DNA of 64,000 nt from NCBI GenBank assembly GCA_028532985.1, contig JANCIK010000004.1, forward strand, positions 3,844,001-3,908,000, written 5' to 3'. Positions 35,620 through 45,711 of this stretch are shown in pieces. This DNA comes from Stropharia rugosoannulata (lineage: Eukaryota; Basidiomycota; Agaricomycetes; Agaricales; Strophariaceae). The notes below the pieces were generated by a model, which saw only the letters and a list, made by a program, of their open reading frames with translations, searched no databases and was not told the origin of the DNA. Position numbers and translations under genes: made by a program. Numbering within the stretch: the first letter of the stretch is position 1; each line of letters opens with the position of its first letter.

Positions 35620-36629
35620 ACGATGCCCGGCCGAATGGGGCGACTCGTGTGGTTGCAAGGTGCGCTTTGACTGACTCTTCCCTGGCCTTAGTAACAGCTG
35701 TATCGAACCCAGCCCGTCTACCTTCACCCCCTGGAGGCCATCTAATATGTAATACTCGTCCCAGTAGTGCAATACATTAGTTTTTATTCGTGCACCAATT
35801 GACAAGGACACGTGCACCCGATGCAAGTTGAAGAACTTGCCTGACGCTGTTCCTATCGGACTGCGATGAGAAGCCTACCTCCGTGGTAACCTCATCGCAT
35901 TGGTGCATTGCAGCATTGTCTCTTGGGCCCCTTTTCCGGTTATTCCTACGGTCCCACCTCCCGGGTCGCCATCAACATCGTTCACGGGTCGTAGGTACCG
36001 ACAGACTCGATACTGCGTAATTGTTGTTCTTCTTGTAAAAAGTCTCCCTATAGCTGGTTATTGCCATACCAGTTGATACAGACTGAATTCGATCTACCCG
36101 TAATGTTCATCAAATACTATGGGTATGGGGTGTTGTGCCATTTTTGATGCCCCTTGAAGTACATTGTTGGCATAGGAAAACTTTCAGATAATGTCAGCGC
36201 GGCTCAGTCTTTGATAATCAGATTGATCGATAATCTGCAAGACTATACATATCATGGCGCCTGAGACTCCACCGTCCGTACATGAGTATCAGAATATATC
36301 AACTGGAAGAAGAGTGCTGTAGATGACTGTCGTCGTGTTTGAATACGGCAACTTTGCTTGCTGATCCTCGTGGATGTAAGTTCTTTCTGGTTGATGTTGA
36401 TTTACCGGTGTGTAGCAGAGTAGCTCTGCGCATGACACTATCTGTGCTTTTTACCCTAGCCCCCTTTGTATTGCGATTTGCTGCCATCATGTTTTCAAAG
36501 GTTGTTCGCAAAGATGTTATCTAGTTCACTTGTTGGTTTCGAGTTTGGATGATATTCTGTGGTTTCTGATAGCGACGTAGAAGTCTACTTAAGACTTGAG
36601 AGGCCACATTCAACTGTAACTGGAGCAAT

Positions 36630-37894
36630 ATGACAACGCCCCTACAATCGGAGCCCAAGCTTGCTCAATTACTGCTCAGCAGTGATTTGAATTCCACTAT
36701 GCTGTTTGGGTACTTTATGGGTGGATATGCACTTATTATACTCCTTCCTTCTACGAACTAATGTTGTTTTTTTAGGTATGTACTCAATGACATTTTTGGG
36801 ATGTATGTATATCTACAGTGCGTGATAAAAATAATTTAATGGGGGAGTGTCTAATTAATCTTTACAGAATTCAGGAAGTCAAATCCAAGTCCAGTCGTCA
36901 TGACTGCTTTAATTTCATTATATGCTGTTGGAGGGGCCCAACTTGTCATGAAATGGTATCTCGCAAACAAAAAACTCATTGATAATGGAGATAGCCCATC
37001 CCAGTCATTGGTCACATACTCTGGAAATATTTTTTCAGCATTCAACCTTTCCCTTTCTGCAGTCGGATACATGCTTGACAATGTATTGATAGTAAGTCTC
37101 TCTTATTTATATTATTTATAATGGAAAATGAAACGTCCCAAAAGATATGGCGATGCTATCATGTAGTTGGAAAGTCCGCAAAGTCAATGATTGTGCCATT
37201 TCTCCTTTTTGGTTTGCAAACTGGTGAGCATGATTTATATTTAAAATCAATTCTCGCAACCAATTTTGTTTTAGTTCTGGGCATATGCAATCTCGTTTAT
37301 AACTTTACCCCAGCACTCATGCGCAATACTGTCGCAGATCGGCTGGTACAGATTGAAAGCTTACTTTATGCTGCATTCATTACTGCAACGGTTATAACCA
37401 GCTTTTCAACAACATATATTACCTATCAGAGAATAGCCTCGTCCACTGAAAGGCATACTATTATACAGAACCGTTACCAGCGACTACTAACAATAATAAT
37501 AGAGTCATCCGCCATATATCTGTTAGCATCCATCTTTCATGCCGCCACTCTCATTGTGATTTTCTTTGTGGTTTCCGGGGACATAGACATGAGCCTCAGC
37601 ACTTTGGTGACATATTCAACAGTCACAAGCCTCTTCACAACAGTGCGGTTTATTTTGTATTATGGTGTATTATGTACTTAGTAAAAACCTCTACAGGGAT
37701 TTGCGCCGACTCTAATGGTCGCCCAGCTTGGCATCACCGCTAATAGCTTAGACAGTGACAACCTATCTGAACAACTGACCACGTTACAATTTCAACCACA
37801 CTTACCGCACAGTCAACTGACTCAGCAGAGGTTGCAGATACACAGCTCTGTGAGCCAAAGATTTCCTTCTACCCAGTATGATTTTGACAAATAA
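36630..37894 (+). CDS. 7TM xWRCYH-family membrane protein, 333 aa (divergent subtype)
   Basis: Exons 36630-36720, 36776-36817, 36868-37091, 37145-37223, 37275-37642 and 37697-37894 (1002 nt, exact frame). N-terminus MTTPLQSEPKLAQLLLSSDL then NSTMLFGYFMGMYSMTFLGC; TM2 VVMTALISLYAVGGAQL; TM3 LSAVGYMLDNVLIIWRCYHV; TM4 IVPFLLFGLQTGVLGICNLV; inner loop SSTERHTIIQNRYQR; TM6 IIIESSAIYLLASIFHAAT; TM7 then GFAPTLMVAQLGIT; tail ending TQYDFDK. It diverges from the other array members after exon 2 while sharing promoter and exons 1-2 with the 18.4-kb gene. Intron 5 donor is GTGCGG. All splice phases are intact and the gene is probably functional. Confidence 0.8.
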
Positions 37895-38035
37895 GTGGGG
37901 GAAACTGTATAAACGGCATTATGCCACTATTTCTGATTACACCTGATACAAAACCATTGATTCAATATTTTTGTAACCGTATTATTTTATACAAGCAGGC
38001 GAATAAAAGATTGGTAACAGAGAAATCATAATGAT

Positions 38036-38838
38036 TATGGTGAGTTATTTGCACCACAATTCCCACGGCGCGCGACTCATTGATGGCACCGCCGTGCGCG
38101 ACTCAACGGGTTCGGCAGGTTATTATTTTGACTGCTAAATCCCAGAGCAGCCCATACTTACCTCATATTATGTGCTCTGCATATTATATTGTATCAAGAA
38201 GTAGAGTTGATTGCAGTTTAATGTTGATTTAATGACATTTTGTACCTATGATGGGATTTGCCGAAATATTCCCACGACTTGCCCGCCGCGCGCGACTCTC
38301 TGAAGGACTGCCGCGCGCGACTCAAACCAAGTGGTCATTTTCAAATGCACCATTATATGTTTTTTTTATCAATAGTAACAGTATATATGTGGTACATACA
38401 GTATGAGTACACAGATTCTACAGTAATATGAGGAAATACATCCATGTTTGAGAAGGAACTACTACTGAAATTTGATTAAAATATGTGCCTAAGTCCCCAT
38501 GAATTGAATTGAAAGTACTTGAGCTGAAAAGGAGGAGATATATAGCTTCATTGTGTACTCAAATGCTATCATTTATGGGTGATATTGGATGGCTTAGTGT
38601 AGTTGTAAGTACAAAAAAGCAGGAAAAACTCGCCCTGTATGCCTCTCAAAGGGATTGATGACCACAAACTCCAGTAATTTACTATTAATACAATACATAT
38701 ACCTACATATACTTTATTTCTACTCTAAACACCCAGGATATAGTGAAACAAGCACTGTCCCCTCACTTTGAGTCGCGCGCGGCGGTGCCATCAATGAGTC
38801 GCGCGCCGTGGGAATTGTGGTGCAAATAACTCACCATA
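38036..38838. mobile_element. 803-bp non-autonomous DNA transposon (MITE-like)
   Basis: Terminal inverted repeats of ~71 bp with one mismatch: 38036-38106 and the complement of 38768-38838, each starting TATGGTGAGTTATTTGCACC. They are flanked by a 7-bp target-site duplication TAATGAT (38029-38035 and 38839-38845). The motif CGCGCGACTC recurs twice in each TIR and twice more internally near 38286-38325, as subterminal transposase-binding repeats often do. The interior is AT-rich with no coding frame. The superfamily is not assignable by eye from a 7-bp TSD. Confidence 0.9.
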
Positions 38839-38845
38839 TAATGAT

Positions 38846-39732
38846 ACTTTGGGAATTCCGGACAGTTATGGCGAGTTGGTTTCGAGGTGCGGTTCAACTG
38901 ACTCTTCCCAGGCTTGGTCACACCGGATCTCGGTTGCGCCGTCTTCGTTTGAATTGGGATGTACGTGTTTCACTGGCAGTTGCGTAAGGAGTACTCGAAT
39001 GAGTAAGGAACAGCAAGTATTGGATACACGTGTGAGTGTCAGTTGGCGAGGTGTTGTAAGTTAGTCGATGCTGCGTAAGAGAATCTGCACTGCGGAGTCC
39101 GAACATCGAGCTTTGCACGATAGATGCTTGAAGCTAATTCATTGCTTTCTATTAATGTCCGTCACATTTATAGCAGTAGGCCGTGTAAACTAATAAACCG
39201 AGACACGACCTGGTTAGCATAAACTGTCAGATAATTTTGAATATGATAGATCCCTTCAAACATTGATGGTGAGGCCGTTCGACTGTCACGGGGTTTAGAT
39301 AGATGTATGAGGTTCATCCAGTTGAGCGTGACACCGCCGAACATGATCATTATGATATGCCAACTAACATAGCGCCAGAAAGAGTGGGAAAATGATGGGC
39401 GTGAGATATTTTACTCTGGTCCTTGAGAGTGTCGGATTTCTCTATTTAATTGGCGTACTCGAGTACAGCAGAGCAGACCTGAACCTATGCGTGTTTCCTT
39501 GGCCTCTTTAGTGTTATTACTAGTATTTGCTACTATGTTTACAAAGGCCGTATGTGGAACTGGATATTAATCAGTATGGCTGTGGCAGTGTTTTAACCTA
39601 CATACCTCTATTTATACAAGTATCATTCTTCGATGTTTATCTGCCACGTCTAATGGATATATAAATATCTACATTGCGAGTCTATTTAAGCGTTGAGGAC
39701 CTACGTGCAATTGTGACTGTAGCAACACTATA
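38846..39732. other. intergenic spacer; 3' part duplicates the 26.8-kb region
   Basis: 38855-38920 resembles the spacer near 17410/35630 (CGAGTTGGTTTCGAGGTGCG versus GCGACTCGCGTGGTTTCAAG, then ACTGACTCTTCCC). 39230-39730 matches 26810-27290. TCTATTTAAG (39681-39690) is the likely core promoter of the next gene. No coding gene is seen. Confidence 0.55.
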
Positions 39733-41019
39733 ATGTCCCTCATACTCTTACCGGAACCTAAGTTTGCTCAAATAACTCTCAGTGATAACCTAAACTCCGT
39801 TGTATTATTTGGGTACTTTATGGGTGACTAATTATTTAAAATACCACTGAATGTTTGGTCAGCTAATGCAGTTCTTTAGGAATATACTCAATGACTTTCT
39901 TTGGGTGTATTTACATCTACAGTGTGTGATAAACCGGATCTTTTGAGGCGTTTGATTTATGTGACAATGTAGAGTTGAAGGAGTCAAATCCAAGTCCGGT
40001 TGTTATGACTACTTTGGTTGCATTATTCGCAGTTGGAACAGCACAATTTGGAATTAGATGGTACTCAGCAAACAAAACATTCGTTACTAATGGAGACAAC
40101 TGGCTCCAGGAATTGAACAATTCCGAAGGAAGTGTTCTTGCGCTGCTAAACCTTTTCCTCTACACAGTCGGATACATACTTGACAATTTGTTGCTAGTAA
40201 GTCTTTCTTAGTTTGTCACGGATAATGAATATCAGACCTCTAGACAGATATGGCGGTGCTATCATGTAGTTGGCAAGTCAGTAAAGTCAATGATTGTTCC
40301 ATTTTTTCTTTTCTTTTGTCAAATTGGTGAGCATTAGACCTTATTAAACACGCTTTCTCTCAAATCCCATCATCATAGTGCTAGCCATTTGCAACTTTGC
40401 TTATACGTGCACTCCAACCATTATGCCCAACATGATCACGTTCCGCGTGATACATATTATGTACTTGCTTAATGGCTCGTTCAATACTGTGACGATCGTA
40501 ACCAGTCTTACGACGACATATATCACCTATAGAAGAATTGCGTCGTCAACAAAGAAGCATATTCAAAAACGGCACCGTTACCAACGGATACTTACAATAA
40601 TTATCGAGTCATCTGCCATATATTTAGTGGCATCTGTATTCAACGCTGTCATTCAGATTATATGTTCCATTGTGTTCACTCTGGGCACGTCTACAGACCT
40701 CAACATATTGGTGACATATTCAGCAATAGCAAGCATTTTCACTACAGTCAGTTTTACTTTATTGGATGAGATTCATGCTTAGTAGATATTTTTACAGGGA
40801 TTTGCGCCTACTCTCATGGTCGCCCAGCTTGGAATCACGGCCACCAACTCAGACACCGAAAAATCATCTGAAGCACTGAGTACACTGCAATTTCAGCGAC
40901 GTCCATTACGCAACAGGCAGGATCAACAGAGTTCGGAGATGAATAGCGGTAGTAGTATGAGCCGAAGAGTGCTTTCTGCCCCGTGTGATGTTGGATATGA
41001 ACGGGAGGAGGTTGTATAG
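39733..41019 (+). CDS. 7TM xWRCYH-family membrane protein, 341 aa
   Basis: Exons 39733-39823, 39880-39921, 39973-40196, 40248-40326, 40379-40746 and 40798-41019 (1026 nt, exact frame). Start MSLILLPEPKFAQITLSDNL, TM1 VVLFGYFMGIYSMTFFGCIY, TM2 VVMTTLVALFAVGTAQFGI, TM3 ending IWRCYHVVGKS, TM4 FFLFFCQIGVLAICNFAY, loop SSTKKHIQKRHRYQR, TM6 IIIESSAIYLVASVF, TM7 IASIFTTGFAPTLMVAQLGI, tail YEREEVV. The 5' part is closest to the 15.15/33.4-kb twins; the C-terminal tail (SSMSRRVLSAPCDV) matches the 27.3-kb gene, so mosaic ancestry is likely here too. Intron 5 donor is GTCAGT. Confidence 0.8.
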
Positions 41020-42164
41020 GTGGCATTGGGGTATTTACGTACAATACATACGCGCTACTTTGTGGCTGATAAGTAGAGCAATGTGGACAAAGGTGACTGC
41101 TCGGTGACATAACAGATACGAGCATAGCACCGGCCCTCGTCCATGCGCCCACCCCATTCATGCGTCCCCGTATACCCGTCGGTTGGCCCATCCGTATGGA
41201 CATCTGTAACATCCTCACTCCCTCGGAGTCCCGTGTCACGTCGCTATTCTTCGCTCCGTACCTCCCTCGTCCCCTCGTCCCCTCCGCGCTCTGTCCGCTG
41301 TCCGCTGTCCGCCTATCGAGATCCGCCCACCCATCCGCGTGGGCAGCTTTGTCACCCAAGACCAAACCACAGCTCTGCCACCCATGACCGCTGCTCTGTC
41401 ATCTCATCCCCACCACTACCCACAGCAGCCATGGCCCCCACGCTGCGGTTCGTACACCTGCGGCCGCTTCCCGGGCTGTAGATCGCTTTACCGTCGTCCC
41501 TCCACCTGCGCACCTCCTCTACCATCCGTGCGTCTGTCCGTACCTTCCTCATCCGTCCGTCCGTCCACCCGTCCCACCCTTCGTCCTGCAGCCGCAGCCG
41601 CGCCTGCGCGTCCGGACAATAACTCAGCAGGGGCGGGAGGTATCGGGTTTGTGGGGCGTTTGGTAGGTGACTGCTTCGTGGCACTAGTAAGTACTCTCAG
41701 TATCCGTGCCGGTATATGCAGTGGAGCGCGGGACATAGGGGCGCGTAAGGGGCCTGTATGAGTGCGAGCGGACGTGATGATTAAAGGGTGAGGGGCGTGA
41801 AGGACACGGGGGCACGGGGGATCGGGGGAGCGCGAGGACCTACGAAAACGCGAGACGGCGTGATGGAGCTGGAGGGGCGCGAGAGAGCACGGGAGCGAAA
41901 CAGATTTAAGGGCCTAAGGGGACGTGAGGGGTGCGAGGCAGCGGGGGCATGCGAGGGACGTAATAGGCGGGAGCGAGCGTAAGGGAGCTTGAGAGACGTA
42001 CGCGTAAGGGCCTGAGGGCGCGCGAGAATGGCAGCATATGGCTGGACGTTTGTACTGCGATGTGAGGTGTCTTGCCGTGGGGGCTCCTTTCGGTGTGAAG
42101 GGGCGAAGGTCTGCTCTCTTCTCACAGGAACAGTCATACACCGCTCGGGCGCGGTGCCTCATTG
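41020..42164. other. GC-rich repeat island, no gene supported
   Basis: Homologous in part to 31250-31620 (about 41150-41500). Overlapping long open frames on both strands (41143-41761, 41352-41684 minus, 41781-42137 minus) are low-complexity Pro/Arg/Ser sequence. It sits between the 39.7-kb gene and the 42.17-kb repeat. Confidence 0.5.
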
Positions 42165-42632
42165 TCCAGGCCAGGCCTCTGCCCCCAACAGGACACTACC
42201 CCAATCATTGACGTTATACGATTGTCAAGCAGCCGCGTGCCGTAGCACCAGGACAATCGCGCTTTGTCAGGACAGGAATTTCGTCAAGTATGGTATACTT
42301 AGTGAGCCCTCTGTCGAGTCCAACGCAACGCACGTCGACGAGGACCGAGCCGCTAACCTGCGGGAGTGCGGGAGGGGTAACGGAAGCTGCAGGAGGTGAA
42401 TGGGGCGCAATGCGATGGGCGGTTAAGATTCAGGGAGCAATAGAAAGATAGAGGGGAATGGAACTCGATAAAGTCATTTGGGAGGACGAACAGGACGCGC
42501 GGAAGCTGGTGTTGTGTACGCTGACCGTGACTGACTGGTTGACCAGGGTATCGCGACCAGAACAGGGACTTTCACGTATATATGCACGCTGCGGGTAGCC
42601 GTGCGTCCTGGTTATAAGAGGATTAGGCACTC
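42165..42632. repeat. duplicated block, copy 2 (partner 19823-20245)
   Basis: Near-identical to copy 1 through GGATTAGGCAC; beyond that point the two loci are unrelated. Confidence 0.75.
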
Positions 42633-42848
42633 GACCAACGAAGTGATAAAATCTCTGTTCAGATTCTAATATAAATAATTACTGATATGTTATGTATTGT
42701 AACCTAAAGGGCTATCATCCGGTTATTAGTAGTAGTATTAGTACACATGTACTGCGATATATGCCGCACTACACCCGTTCCTTAGAAAAATTGTGGAAAT
42801 TGTTAGGTGTGGTGGTAATGCTACGAACGGGAGGGTGCATACAATCGG

Positions 42849-44024
42849 CTACGGTGGAGTTGAAAAGCCGTCGGCATGTACTGTGCTGTCCACAACCGCA
42901 CCTCTCGGACAGGGAGAAATGCTGATCCTCGCAATCATAAGTGTAGGTGCCAGTATCTTGTACATAATATATTACCATTAGACTGAATTGGTTATACAAA
43001 TAAGAAGACTTACAGTCATGGTAGATGAACAAGCTGTGCCATAAGTGCTGACACCATAGGTCAGTGAGATATTAGTTGATACTGTCGAAACTAGAACAAC
43101 AACGATATTGAATATTGACGACTGAAGCAAAGGAGTAGATTACAACAGATTCGATCACGAAATTGACAATTTTCCGGTACTTCTGAGGATGCTGAGTCCC
43201 ATATATTGAGTGTTTTATCCGGCGGTATATAAAGAAAGTGGACATCACAGTGGTCAAGGCGGTTACCAGGAAGAAGGTGATAGCAACAATGTTGGCGATG
43301 TATCCCATTTTGTTTGTATAATTTTGGAATATAAATATTCCAAGAACAGTGACTTCTGCTATACCCGCAGCTATGTGTTTTGTCAAAGGCAATGCCAATT
43401 AAATTATTGTAAGTAACTATTAACGTACCAGTCTCAACTGCAAACATTAATATTGGAACTTTTATCGTAGAAACAGATCTGCCAGCCAAGTGGTAACATC
43501 TCCATACCTTATTCCAAGAAGTGTGCTTTAGTCACAGGAATATATATAAAATAATACACATTACCAGTACACCATCTGCAACGATGAATTGAATATCTCC
43601 TAGAACGCCATTTGCCAGTTTGTACTGCATGTAAAGGCGGATGTTACTGATTGTCTGTGACTAAAGCAGTTCTCTAATAGCATCCACTCAAATACCAGAT
43701 TTGCGGTATTTGTGAAAAACAGAACCAATAGCGCAGAGATAACAATGCTACTCTTGTCTGTTCTCTTGGCTGATATATGCCTAATTATTATAAGATCTGC
43801 GGCGTGCAAGTGTCAGACGCTACCCACCGTATAAGTAAATGGTACAGACGGATACGGTTGTGTACATTCCTTGATAAGGTTACAGTTACCAGTTGGGATA
43901 GGGCAGTAGATGTACTGATATACTTACCCGTGAGTAAGACAAAAAGAAGGGTAGAGTATAAGTAATCCCTAAGCACAGACTGTTGAACGGCCATAGGGAT
44001 GGGGAAGATACTTTCGGAGGACAT
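42849..44024 (-). pseudogene. 7TM xWRCYH-family gene with frameshifts
   Basis: Minus-strand exons 44024-43928, 43869-43828, 43769-43565, 43507-43429, 43370-43014 and 42956-42849. Exon 1 reads MSSESIFPIPMAVQQSVLRD then YSTLLFVLLTG; exon 2 (42 nt) GMYTTVSVCTIYLY; exon 3 AKRTDKSSIVISALL; exon 4 (79 nt) VWRCYHLAGRSVS; exon 5 FFIYRRIKHSIYGTQHPQKY; exon 6 ILAPTLMIARISIS. Exon 3 is ~28 nt shorter than in relatives, and the frame before LANGVLGDIQFIVADGVL is shifted. A second shift occurs in exon 5 after SVVNI. Splice borders survive, so decay is recent. It belongs with the 1.9-, 24.3- and 54.5-kb subtype. Confidence 0.7.
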
Positions 44025-45711
44025 CCTACGTTTGGAAGAAATTGTTTTATCAAATCTTATATGTATTTTCAAGTATCTGAATTAATTGAGTGCCAAGTAT
44101 ACTACCGCCGAGTCAATGCATTACGGTAGCAAACGTCCAACAGATAGGGATCAAAATTGCAAGTAAAGCATGATCAAATCCGCGGCCACCGCTAGCGCCC
44201 ATCTATTTATAACAGCCAAAATGGCGTTGTCATACAGTTCTTGTATTTGTTTTGTCAAAATCAGTCAGCGCCAGCAGTGGAGACATATCACGACTTGTCA
44301 GATCTCAGAAGTGGTGATCGTTTGTGTCAAAGCTTTTGTGATTCCGTGAGAATGAACAGGCACAAGTCCATGTTTGACTCGGGTCCTGGTTTAAATGATA
44401 TTCTGAAAACAATGTTACTTATGCATGACATGGAGATGGTCATAAAAAAGTATTTTCCTTTCGAACGAGATCATGATGATCCGGATCCGTCTGACTATGC
44501 AAGGTCTGATGTCAGCCTTCGGTAGAATGTCCGAGTACGTTTCTAGTGAAGTCACACTCAGCCCACATCACTCCTTTACGCAGATACACTAGCTACGTGT
44601 AACAGAGAACCACACATTCTTTTGAGTTCAAGAAGAGGAGCGAAAACCAAAACCGCCGTTGAATCTGGCCCACCGTGAGGGTACAGTAACAGACTGTGCA
44701 ATTGGACGACCTGTCTATACGTCCTCCAGCCCTCCCAAGTCTTGTTGTACCTGCCGCCATCCATGGGCCAGTCGTACCGCACCACGCCGGCGCACAAACA
44801 AGACCTCTGAATTTCCCTTCCAGAATATCGCACTTCCAGCACCTCACCCGATTGCATCATCACAATAGTATAGGTACACCCACCGCTCACTCACTATACA
44901 CCCTTCGCTCTCTTACTACCATGTAACCGGAGCACGGCTGTCCATGCCGGCCGTACCTGGCAAAGGCATCAGCGTGTGCGTGGCGGGTTGACAGTACTAT
45001 GTATATTTGTTCTCTTCCAGTCCCGATTGATACGGAAGACCTTGGGATTGTACGCAAGGCGTGGGTTAAAACGAGCCTGGTTTTGGGTGCATGTAGAGAG
45101 AGGGGAAGCGCGAGCACTGATTCAAAGCATGGGGTCAACTCTGGGTTTACTGCTCTATGTAGTACATATGTATGCTCACGGAGGGCATATGGTTGTATCA
45201 GGTGCATGGCCTGCTGACTGTGCCTATACTGGGACATAGAGTCCCGTCGCGCATTGGTATCTACAGATTGCTCTCCTGTCACGACCAAAGCAGTAAAGCA
45301 GTTACTGGCGAGCGGTGTGAGTCACGCACATTTAACAGCTACCGTGGTCAATTCCTTTTTGCGGTCACCAAGGCTATGCAAAGGTTGTGCACTTTGACAG
45401 TGCTTGACTGCTGCGCAGAACTGTGATTTCAATTTATTCAATGAGTCGCTCTTATGGGGAATCAAAAAGTTCAGTGACTGGATGGATGTGGGGCTATGCT
45501 TAGATGGCTAAACGTCAGTTTTTTTTAGAACTTTTGTACACGATCACGCGTGTTGACAGAGAATAATCGAGATGGATAAAGGCATCCTGTATCGTAACAC
45601 CCCTCATCAAGTATTCCGTCCATCCCACCCAACTCAGTAAGTCTCTGTGGTATATCTCTAGGACTAATTGAAGAGCTAAAGCAAACCACGCTTGATACAC
45701 TTTATAGCTAT
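44025..45711. other. intergenic; holds an unassigned ORF and a dispersed repeat
   Basis: 44241-44525 is an acidic 94-codon open frame (SGPGLNDILKTMLLMHDMEM, ERDHDDPDPSDYA) without ATG at its start and without relatives here; it could be an exon of an unknown gene. 44830-45270 is the first copy of the repeat at 53260-54090. Confidence 0.4.
44830..45270. repeat. dispersed repeat, copy 1 (partner 53260-54090)
   Basis: Shares TACACCCTTCGCTCTCTTAC, GCATCAGCGTGTGCG, AGACCTTGGGATTGTACGCA and TCACGGAGGG with 53260-54090, where about 380 bases (53438-53815) interrupt it. Both strands show open frames but they are not conserved as proteins. Confidence 0.7.

Larger units (their letters stand above)
33083..36917. 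repeat. segmental duplication, copy 2 (partner 14866-18730)
   Basis: Collinear with copy 1 over two 7TM promoters and genes except for the inverted block 35061-35619. The junctions read GTTGACTT|ACCTTCACTTC on the left and CAACACCC|AACGATGCCCGG on the right. In copy 1 the left junction is GTTGACTT|GGGTGTTG and the right is GAAGGTA|CGATGTCCGG. Confidence 0.85.
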
